64,000 nt of DNA. Source: Candidula unifasciata (Eukaryota > Mollusca > Gastropoda > Stylommatophora > Geomitridae). Below, in pieces: positions 38,601 to 50,600 of the stretch. The notes beneath the pieces are model-generated. The model worked only from the letters and a program-made list of their open reading frames with translations, searched no databases and was not told where the DNA came from. Position 1 is the stretch's first letter; each line of letters opens with the position of its first letter. A program made the position numbers and the translations under genes. The DNA lies in assembly GCA_905116865.2 (NCBI GenBank), contig CAJHNH020002682.1:16001-80000 (forward strand), read 5' to 3'.

Positions 38601-41600
38601 TCGATTGGCGGAACCCTAAGGTATTCTTGTGTGAAATTCGAGTAATTTCACCTACTGCATTACGAAGATGCAGATTGTCAAAATTGTGAGTAGGTTTGTT
38701 CCTTTCAGTAACTATGCATTTCTTTTTTTTTTAAAGTATATAATAAACATTGAAAAAGCCACTGAATAAACTCTTACACTATTTAAAAAAAAATTAAGAG
38801 TCAATTGTAAATACAAGTACCTCCTTGAGTTCTTTGTCATGCTTGTCTGGAAGCTTTTTTTAGCAAAGATTCCACTTTGTCTTTAAGTTTCAGATTTTCT
38901 ACAGATATGCTATTATAATTTTTAATGAGCCGCTCATGTTCATCTTTCAAATCCTGAAAAGATAATTATGAAAAGACATTTGGATACATTTTCTGACACT
39001 GAGATTCTTTCTAATTAATATGCTAATATTTATATTTTACATGTCAAAGAAAAAAAATTAGTGCTGGAATATACTTCATGACTAAATAATTTGAATATGA
39101 TTATTGTTTTCCAGCCTTTAAACAGGAGATAACCAACAGGTTAGTCAGTGCTCCAAGTGGTGTCAAAGTCATCTCATCAAGTCACTTAACTTTCCTCCAT
39201 AATCAGCAACTGTCATCAGCTCGGCTAAATCTGAATCCCATGATCATGTAAATTTAATGTTTCTTTAAACTGCTCTTGTTTCTCTCCAGGTGATGCAGCA
39301 GCAGACCCCATTAACAATGCAATACAAATCAAGGCTGTATTTCGGTTTATTGTTATTTAGTAGTAATATGCTCTTGTATTTAAGAATGTGTCCTTTAGAC
39401 CTCCTTTCTGTCCAGTTACCTTTTTATCCTGTGTTATCAATCAGTGAGGTACAATCTCCAAAATAAAGGTTCACTTCTGTAAAACTCTCACCTGGCTGTA
39501 TACTCTTCAGAACTCCTTTCTTTTGTCTCTTCCTGTTATGCTCCAACTTGTATCCTAAGATAACACATCTCAAAATCTTCCAAGATGTTTATTCTTTTTT
39601 GTCGATCTGTGTGTTTGAAAGTCAATGAATACTACAAATCAAATTTACACAGAACACTCTTTACAGAGGTCTGGCCAGCTAGGCTGCAGAATCAGAAGTT
39701 CAACAAATGATTCATGACAATTCTTGCCCAGGTGATGTGATTATAAATACAGATGGCTCTTTGTTGAAAGGCAGACAAAGTGCATGGGGGTTTATAGCAA
39801 AAGCAAATGGATGAAGCTTAGTGTAGCAAAGCCTGGCACATGATATTACTTCTAGTTTGAGAATGGAGGTGGAGGCAGTCACTGCTACATTCCACTGGCT
39901 TAAGAAAGCTGTACACATGTCCTAAATGTAACTGACTCACAGAGCCTGTTGAGAAAGATGGAGGCAGGTATGCTCCATGAAAAGTGGCAAGCATCGCTTC
40001 AGAGATCCCAGGTAGTTAGCGTCTTTTGGATATTTTATCCAGGGCATGCTGGTGTGTTGGGAAATGAGCAGGTAGACAGACTGGCCAGTTCTGCCCCACT
40101 TGGTGGTGAACTGATGTATCTTCTTCTTCTTCTGCGTTCATCCAAAGATGTAACTGCGTTGAGTCCGTTTACAGCATGGCTGAGATATTTGCACCTTTCG
40201 GCCAACACATCCGACTTCTGCGGGCATTAGTTGACCAGGTTAGCCTTCCCGGTGAACTGATGTATGACAAGCTAGATGTTGTCAGGACCCTTTGGATTGT
40301 GATGGCACAAACAGATCACTGAGTTCTGATGAGAATGGCACTGTGAGGAGTAACTAGGGAATCTGGCTGACGCTTAAAACTCAAGGGAAAAGGGAGACTG
40401 AAATACATTCAGACATACACTGGTACCATCGGAATTGGAACTTGCTGCTGAAGATGGGGACTGAGTGCTGTGACGTCAATTCTTAATTCAACATTCTACA
40501 CAGCTCAATGTAACCAAATTAAAAATAAACTCAATGTAACCAAATTATAAACTTTAAAAAAAAATGTTGTAACTAAAATATAAACTAAAAAGACAACTCA
40601 ACATAACAATTTTTTTTTTTACCAAAAAAAAAAAAGACAACCCTCTTCAAATCAGTTTCTTTCTAAATACTTATTTCAAATGGTCCAGTTGACAATCTTA
40701 ATGTATCTCCTTTCTTCATTTCAGGTTGTCTGATTCACAATCTTAATGTATCTCCTTTTTTTCATTTCAGGTCCACAGTTCACAATCTTAATGTATCTCC
40801 TTTCTCCATTTCAGGTTGTCCGGTTCACAATCTTAATGTATCTCCTTTTTTTTCATTTCAGGTCCACAGTTCACAATCTTAACCTTTCTACATCTCTGGT
40901 CAAAATGTTTCTGAGGTTTCTTTAGCATTTTTTAAAACAAGTACGTTTATGTGGTGTCCCCTGTGTGTTTTGGGCAACACGGCCCCAGTACATGCATATC
41001 TAGTGTTGACACTGTGGAAGAAAAAAATACCACAAAATGATGCAAGTATAATGAGAAACTTGACTTTTCGGTGAAACAAGGAATGTCCAGCCATGCAGTG
41101 AATGACATTAAAAAGCCATGCATTTCTGGAAAGCAAGTACAAAGTGCACCCCAAGACACTAGTGACCATGCAAAAATCTATTATCAAGATTCTACCTTTC
41201 TATGTTTCCTCAGACATGATTATAAACTTATTGCAGGAATAATTATTGGGTTACTGTAGTCTCTTTAACAACTTCTGAAGTCTTCTGCCACAAAATCTGA
41301 AAACTGACAGTTCAATAATGTCTTCAAACATTTAGATAGTTATACATTTTTTGTCACCCCTTCCTATCTAATTTACCATTAGCGCAAAGTCTGACATGCC
41401 CCAGAAATGTTGTCACATTCTGTATTTCTCTAGCAATGTCATTTTCAAGCTTCTAAACTAAATTGATCACATTCTGTGTCTGCTCTCTCCTAGTATATTT
41501 ATCACAATTCAGTACTTTTATTCTAATGTATCCAAGAGAACCAGAGAGAGACCAACAGAGATATCAGACAGTTGGCTAACACAGCAGAAAAGAAAACCTG

Positions 41601-44600
41601 TATCATAAATGACAGACAGTACTGCGGACAGACATGACTACAAATGCTCCATGGCACTGGCTATAACATGAAGTTGCAGAACCTTACAAATCTGAGCTGC
41701 TCATTCTGAAAGACAAGCAAGGCACTCATCTGAGCAGGCAAGACAGCTTTCCAGTAGGAGCTTATACAAGTGCTATCTACCATTACCACAGAGTAATGCT
41801 GTGACTCTCTTGCAGCATACCAAGGTTATTATACTCAGCAGACTTCATCAAGCTGAGATGATAGCTGATCATCCCATCACTAACCCAACTGTCCAGGAGA
41901 TCAGGGCTCAGTTAGTATGAATGCCAGCCCAGTATATCAACCCTTCTGCATGCAGTAAATGTTCTAGACATACTAGCATACACAACTTTATGAAGAAAGA
42001 AACTAGACATTTACTCTGTGAGCCTGCTCAATTCTTGAAGGGACACTGTGCCTGGGAAGCACTGGGGAAGTCTGGCGGTTTGGTAACAAAGCATCGTCCA
42101 TTGAGTGGATTGAATGAACATCTGCGTGGATCATGCTCTGTAATGTGAAACAGTTAGTAAAGAGTCTGAATTACAGACACCGCTGATCGCTGTCTCTGTC
42201 AAATCAGTTCATATAAATTATGTAATTATAAAGTATGGTGCACAAGTCATTAATAAGCAGGGCTCATGCTGGCGTGCAATACTAAGCCATTTTATATGGT
42301 GCACATAACCTAGTCACAATTCATAACTAAATAATTCAAACAGCAGATCAAGTGATTTGGCCATCTCGTTAGAATGCAGCGAGATCAAATACCAAGCACT
42401 ACATCTCAAAAGATCAGCTACAAGAGCAAGAGGACAGCCACGGAAAAATGGATCGACAACATTAATGACACTCTACGCCTTCACAGCATGACAATAGCCA
42501 ATGGTAACCAACATGCACTGGATCCCAAATTATTCCTTCCCATGACGCTTAATGGCAGAAGTGGTTTATGATGATGATAATTCTTCATTTCAGGTGGTCT
42601 GGTTCTCCTTCAAGGATGCTGGTTGAACGTAAGGTTTGTTTTTTAAGCAAAGCAACGATGACAAAAAAATTTTATTTCACACTTGCAAACACTGGATCCT
42701 CTGAGATCACCTCCTTATTAATAATATAAACACAAGGTTAACTGATTGATATATCAGTTAAGATGTGACTTCTGCGTTAGCCCTTAAAAGGGTGGTTAGC
42801 ATGCTGTGTTTTGGCCAATAGTTAGGCTGCAATATTTGCGACTTTCGGCTGAAAACATCTGATTTCAATTTACCCCTAATTAAACACCTTTTACTTCACA
42901 CTTCTTAAGGCACCCCCCCTCCCCCCCCCCCCCCCCCCCCCCCCTCTAATTGGACCCTAGAACCCACACACAGAAAGCTTTGACTTAATGTTTTTTTGTG
43001 GAGAAAGTTTAGCAAATTATTTTATGACTGACTTCTTTACTGAGATAATATAATATACATAATAGTGAATCTGACAATGATCGACATTAACTAAACAAGT
43101 GGAGCTATGAATTGACCACTCAACCTCATATGGCATGGCCTAGTATATGTGAAGACTCAATGCTTCACAGTTTCTGATATAATGCTATCTTTACTGCACC
43201 CAAGGCAGGAAACAAGGCAGCACAGTGGCTAGCATGCCTGACTCCCTATTTCCACAAGTTTTGCATTCCTATGAAGATTTCCTTTACATAGGCCCCCAAG
43301 TCAACCTAGGCTCACAAGATTACCTAGGCTTCCAAGACAATGTAGGCTCACAAGATTACATAGGCCCCCAAGTCAACTTAGGCTCACAAGATTACCTAGG
43401 CTTCTAAGACAACATAGGCTCAAAAGATGACCCAGGCTTCCATGACAGCATAGGCTCCCAAGGGACCTCCTTTTTTCTTCTTCTTCCAAGATTTATTATA
43501 TTTAGTATTATAATTGTAGGCATACTTAGAGTACCTTGTTACAAACATGTTATTGATGATGCCTGTAATTATTATTATTATTTTTATTACTACTATCTTC
43601 TAAAACAATGTGTGCATAAATAATGTATGCATGGCATGAAGCCAGAAGGGCAGAATGTAAGACGGGCCTGTGTGCCCAATTCTTAACCCTTTGAAAATAA
43701 AGTTCGTTCGTTCGTTCGTTCTTCTTCTGCCTTTCTAGCCCCCAATGAAGCATAGGCCCTCAACCAATTCAAGCCAAGTCGTTCTATTTTTTGCTATCAC
43801 ATGCAGCTCTCCCATGCCCCCCCCCCCCCCCCCCCAACTTTCTAACTTAATTATCCAGCTCCCTTCTCCATGTGTTTTTGGCCTTCCGTTATTCCTATGT
43901 TCCTGTGGGTTCCAGTGCAAAAACATTCTAGTTACATTGTTCTTTTCTTCACTTCTTGGTCCACTGCAGCTTGCTTAGTTCTCTTCCAAAGCTCTACACT
44001 AGTGAAGACGACCAAGTCTTTAAAAAAAAAAAGAATCAGGAAATGTTCTAGAAGTAATGGCAGTCAGTTAATACTAACCAAATCGCCCATCAGGTGCTGA
44101 AAGGTTTATAAAACATTTTGTACTGACACCATATTACCATATTTCCAACACGCACCATGGCATGGAAAAAGGAGCCCTATACAAATGGTAACTGAAAGTG
44201 GTCCACCATTTTAAGTAAAGTAGAAAGTAAAGGATATTTCCATGCATTAGGCAAATAGGGCAAGACCTAGATTTTATAGATCAATCAGCAAATGACAGGT
44301 GATGTGACTAATATCATGTCAACCAAATGTACTTTCCAAGACATTATCTAGAATTCATTTTAGGCTGGGTCGACCTTCTTCTTCTACATTCGCCCTTAAA
44401 ATGGTGGTTGGTATAATGTGTGTTGTAGTTTACAGATAGGCTGAAGAATCTGAACCTTACATCCCAATACATCTATTTCCAGCAAACCCCTTATTAGACA
44501 CCCTTTATGGTTGGTTGGCTGGCTTGCTGGGGAGGGCAATGGATCTATTTTTGTTTCCCTCACCCAAAATGGGGTCCTAGAACTCACAAAGGATTTGGGG

Positions 44601-47600
44601 GGTGGGGGTGAGGAGTGGGAGGTGTGTGACTTGGAAGCCAAGTTCAATTTTGAAAAAAAAAAAATCTGCCTTGCTGTGGATCTGAACCCCAGACCCTCGG
44701 CTAACAAGTGAGTATCTAATCACTATACTACCATAGCAATCTGATTTTCCTCCACACACACAAAAAACAAAAATATTTCTTCAAGCTGACTATCTAATGA
44801 ACTACCTCATCAGACAGTCTCTTTATCTCAACTTCTCTTGAAATGACTCTCTTTGCCACAACCTACCTCATCAAACAGTCTCTTCATCTCTACTTCTCTT
44901 GATATGATTCTCTTTTCAACAACCTACCTCATCAAACGGTCTCTTTATCTTTACTTCTCTTTCCCACAACCTTACTTATCAAACAGTCTCTTTATCTTTA
45001 CTTCTCTTGAAATAATTCTCTTTCCCACAACCTACCCCCATAAACAGTCTCTTTATCTTTTCTTCTCTCCATATGATTCTTTTTTCCTACAACCTACCTC
45101 ATCAAATAGTCTCTTTATCTTTACTTCTCCTTTCCACAACCTACCTCATCAAACAGTCTCTTTATCACTACTTCTCTTGAAATGATTTTCTTTCCCACAA
45201 CCTAACTCATCAAACAGTCTCTTTATATTCACTTCTCTTGATACTCTCTCCCACAACCTACCCCATCAAACAGTATCTTTATCTTTACTTCTCTTTAAAT
45301 GATTCTCTTTCCCACAAACTACCTCTACAAACAGTCTCTATATCTTTACTTCTCTTGAAATGATTCTCTTTAACACAACCTACCTCATCATCATTCACAT
45401 AGTCTGCACTCCTGGCTGCTGAGGATGTGCTGTGTGCTGGTGATGAGTTAACTGTTCCTGACTAGGAAGAAAAAAATTAAAAGTGATCAGTTACACACAC
45501 ACAGACAAAATTATCAACAACATCTAAAGCTAAAAATTACTAAAAACTTGAACAAACAGCAAGGATTACTTCCCCATGAAATGTTACATTTAAAAAAAAA
45601 ACTGCTATTTGTTGTCTTATCCTGGCTGCTACAAAGTCAATATGAAGGGTACCCATGAATGAGAATGGTGTTTGTTGCTTGCATATGCAGTTAGGCCAAA
45701 TATTGGCATTTTCGCTTGTTGTATCTGAATACTTCTGGTCTGATGAAGCAGTAGACTAACATGGTAGACATAACACAAGGCCAAACTATTTTACTTGCTC
45801 TTCTGGGAAAGAGTTGCAGACAAAGGAGCCAAACAGCGACTGATTCTGAAATAAGAGCCCTCATCCACGAGCACATTTAAATAGGTGACATAATCATCTA
45901 TATACACGCGGTCTGTGATCCATAGGGTGGCGGTCTGGATGGTTATACACTGTGCAAGTGAATGGGAAGACAAAAAAGGAATAACCTCAAGCCTTCAGTT
46001 CAACTACTTCTAGCATAATGATGGAGATAGCAGCTGTCACAGGGACACTTGCAAGGCTGATGGAACAGAAAGCAACTCATGCACTGATCGCGAATAATTC
46101 AATGAGCATGCAAATCCAAACTGGCAAAACTTCAACCAGAATAGGTGGACAGCATACAGAAGTCCCACCTCAAGAACCTATCTTGCCTGCACTCATCATG
46201 ATATGCTGGTGTGAAGAAATGAAACAGCAAACTGGCTATGTCTACAGTCATTAGGGAAGGAAGAAGTATGAACAGGGCAGACATAATAATGACAGTTATG
46301 CAGAAATGGGCACAGAAAGAAGTTATCCCAGTCAACTCCTATTGGGTACAGTGAGCATGGAGACACAAAGATGGCTACCGCATCAGAGGGTGAGGCATCA
46401 TGAGTTGTGACTGATGTGCTGAGATGTTGATACGGACAACAAATAACAAGTAACTTGCTTTCTTTTGATTTAGTTTCAACAATGTTACACAATTTTTCTT
46501 TATATTATTTTTAAAACCCAGTTTCTCTTTCTTATGTTACACAATGTGTGCAAGAATTTCCATCTCTGTCTATTTATGTCTCGATGGCACAATGGACAAG
46601 CTGCATGCCTTACACTTTAAAGGTCACAAGTTCAATTTCACAAAGCGACATTTGGTTAACAGGAGCTATTTTTTTGGAGATTTTCTTGGTCGTAGCTGGA
46701 GCTACTATGGCTGTGTGTGAGGTTCTTGGCAGCGGGCAGTCACTCTGCAGGGAGGCTGAAACAAAATAAATATCCATGCAAGGCCGCTGCATCTATCACC
46801 TTTCTTTTAACATGGATCCTTGGATGGTGGATATTTTCCTTTGTTGCCAATGCTCATGTCTGGCACTGACAACATAGAATATGGAGAGAAATTGTGTTAC
46901 ACAGTGTAATTGTTTTTATACAATGTCATATGCCTGTTCTGTACTTGCAGTAGCATCTGTCTAAATTTAATGACCATGAACAGCTAGCTCTACAGCAGAC
47001 GGTTTCATCTGTATTCCTGAAACACAAAATGCATATCATGTTTTCCCAGCATGCCCAAATATCCCAGCATGCCCATTTTTCTAGTTATAATGCCCATCTA
47101 AATGTATCCCATCTTTGTGTGCAGTTTTGGCTATCAGTCATATAATGTAGCTTAATTAGAACTAAAAGACTAGTTGCAACTGCTACCATTAGAAAGTTCT
47201 ACTCACAATATAATTCTGATGTGATAAGGAGTCACTCAGTGAGATACTACGTCCACTTGAATTGACAGAAATCGATCCTCTGGCTGATCTGGCAAACACC
47301 TCCTGCAATTCTAAATGTTTGGAAGATACGGCCAGATCCAAAGCAGTTCTGCCTGTAAAGATTTTTTTAAGGTAAAGTTAATTCATTTCTTTCAGTGAAC
47401 ATTATACAAAGATAATTATGTACTTTGCTAATATAAGTTAGCTGCATAGTTACCATAGTATTATCAATCAAACCCATCATTTATGGCAGTGTTGTAGTTT
47501 TATGAAGCACTTTTTTGTATAGTGATTTGTGACTGCTTTCTGAACAGTGACAGTGAATGTAAAAAAAATACATTGTACATTACCATACATATAACCTTTT

Positions 47601-50600
47601 AACAATATTAGGTTCGAGAAAGATTTTAGTGAAAAAGGACATCTGCATTTGTCTATAAGACACATACTACAGCCAACAAGTATTGCTTTTCTCACTGATA
47701 TCAAAAGTTTTGTTCAAATAATACACACAGCAGAAAAAAGGGTACTTGACTGCAAACATACATTGCCAAATCAAAGCAACCTGGTCAACTACCAAATCAA
47801 TTGAAGCTGACCTTAAATTTCTGTATGCCAGGATTGTAAAACTAGAGGCTAAAACAATATTAGTCTAAATCTAGATGTGGAAGCCACTGTATTGTAATGG
47901 CTATATGCTTGCCTGCCAGCCCAAATTGACCTTAGCTCCCAGATCGACCCAGCCTAGAATGGGCACCAGGTAATTTCCTAGAAAGTAAAGATGGCCAGCA
48001 CGATGATGACCACTTCACTGAATAAGTGCCAATTCATCATCATCATCATCAGGTGTCTTGCCGACTGGCGTGGACGATCATGCCTCTCCGTAATCTGCGA
48101 TGTCCTGCAGCATGTATCAGTTCGTGTGCCGACACACATTCATGCCATGCAACAAGACTGTCAAGCATCTTCTCTCATTCCACATATCTTTCCAGTGGTT
48201 ACAACATGTTTTATTTTCCCTTTTCTCATAACATGGCTGAAAAATGATGACTGTCTCCTTCTGATGTCTGTGATAAGTTGTCTTCGGGCTCCCGCCTCTT
48301 TCAAAACCTCTTGGTTGCTCTTTTTGGCTGTCCAGTGTATTCTAAGCATTCTTCTGTAAAACCACATCTCCGAGGTCTCAAAAAATTGTTTGGCCTGCCT
48401 ACCGATTGTCCAGGATTCACAGCCATATGTTAAAACTGGATGTATGTAGCAAGCAAGAATTCTTTTTCTAACTCTCAATGACAAGGATATATTGCACAAG
48501 ATGTTTTTCATTTTATAAAATGCAGTTTTTGCCTGTCCTATTCTATTTCTTATCTCAGTTATGCATCTTCCATCTGATGTTATTCATGTGCCCAGATACT
48601 TAAATTTATGTACTTGTCCTAAAATAACACCATCAACTTTTATTACACACTTAGGAATAATTTGTTTCTTTGATACCACCATTACTTCTGTCTTCCCATT
48701 ATTCAAACTGAGGCCCCTTTTTCCACATTCTAACACCACAATGTCTATCATTTCCTGTAGTTCTTTCTGACTTGTTGCTATCAAGACTGTGTCATCAGCA
48801 TAATGTAAATTGTTTATATTGTGCCCACCAACCACAATTCCGGGCATACCAATTAAAGCTCTCATTATATATTCACTGTATATTGAAAACAAATCAGGTG
48901 ACAGTACACATCCTTGTTGTACGCCCCTCTTTATGCTTTGAAATGTACCTAAACAGTTGTTAATTCTTATAGCTGCTGTTTGCTGCCAATACATATTCTT
49001 TATTATTCGTAGATCTTTCCCATCAATGTTTAATTTTTCTAACAGTGTGATCACTTCTTCATGCTTCACACATTTAAATGCTTTTGTATAGTTTATGAAG
49101 CATATGTACAAATCAGTCTTTACTTCTATAGCTCTTTCAGACAATGTCTTTAGGATGTATATGGCATTGTTTGTACCTTTTCCTTCTACAAATCCACACG
49201 GCTCATCGCTGATTTCTGGTTTAATTTTGTTTCTTATTCTTCTCATAATTATTCTCAGTAAAATCTTAGTCATGTGACTCATAAGACATTGTGCGATGGT
49301 CTTCACATTTTATACTGCCTGGTTTCTTAATAAATATGGATTTTAAAAGGTTATTTGGAATATACCCACTATTATAAATATCATTTAAAAGTTTAGTTAT
49401 TATTTCAATTCCAAAATCTCCCAGTGCTTCGATTTCTTCCAGTGAGATGTTGTCTGGCCCGGGTGCTTTTCCTTTCTTCATATGATGTATTGCATCCTCA
49501 ACTTCTGCAGTCATTATTGGTGGACCATCATTGTTGGTCTGCAGTTTTACATCTGGTCTATTATCATCATACAATTCCCCTATATACTCTGTCCATCTGT
49601 TAATTATATTACTATGTCCCATTAATAAGTCACCATCTTTTGATTTCAAACATCCAGTGCTGTTACGGGTCATCTTTCCTGTTAACATATTTATCTTTTG
49701 GTACATGGAATGTGAGTCTTTCCTGTTGTTTTCCTCAATCTCTGTACACATTTGATTCAGCCAGGCTTCTTTAGCCACTTTGCATTTGTTCACTATTTCT
49801 TTTTGTATTCTAGAGTATTCTTCTTTATCATTCTTTTTCTTCCTTTGTTCATCTATCAACTGCAGAATTTCGGTTGACATCCATTTCTTTTTTGCAACTC
49901 TATGGGTTGGTGGGATTGTCTCTTTAGATGTCTGCTGAATTGACTCACGCAACATATTCCACTGTTCATCAATAATTTCCATTGCATTATACGGGTTTTG
50001 TACAGTGACATTGTACTGGTCCTTAATTTCTTTATCCACTGGTCCTTAATTTCTTTATCCGTTCTAAAAATTCCTAAATTTAACTTGATGTTCTGTGGTG
50101 TTTTTCTAATGTTCTTTAGTTTTATTCTAATTTTTCCTACAACTGGAACATGGTCACTAAAGCAGCCTGCCCCTGGTCTAGTTTTTGCTCCAACTAAGCT
50201 GCTCTGAAATCTTCTTGAAATCAAAATATAATCAATCTGATTGCGGACATTATCATCAGGACTTTTCCAAGTCCACAATCTTTGAGGATGGTGTTTAAAC
50301 CAGGTGTTACCTATTATCATGCTGCGTGACTCAGCCCATGCTATTAATCTGTCACCTCTCACATTCTTTTCTCCTAGGCCATAGCCACCCGTTATTCCGT
50401 ACACTTTTTCACTTCCTATTTTCGCAATAAAATCTCAAAGTACCATTGTTACTTCACAATTTTTGCATTGATCAACAGCGATGTCTAACTCATCATATTA
50501 TACTTCAGTGTCTTCATCTGAACTATCTACTGTTGGGGCATAAATCTGTACTAAGTTGATATCAAACGGTCTGCCGCGAAGTTTTACTAATAGTACTCTA

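Noticed and set aside
44853..45185. 110-codon open frame with SLYLYFS-type repeats
   Set aside because: By-product of the 61-bp minisatellite next to exon 8, on the antisense strand.
50015..50060. 23-bp repeat as a possible regulatory direct repeat
   Set aside because: It lies inside a former LINE coding frame and is best explained as a disabling duplication.
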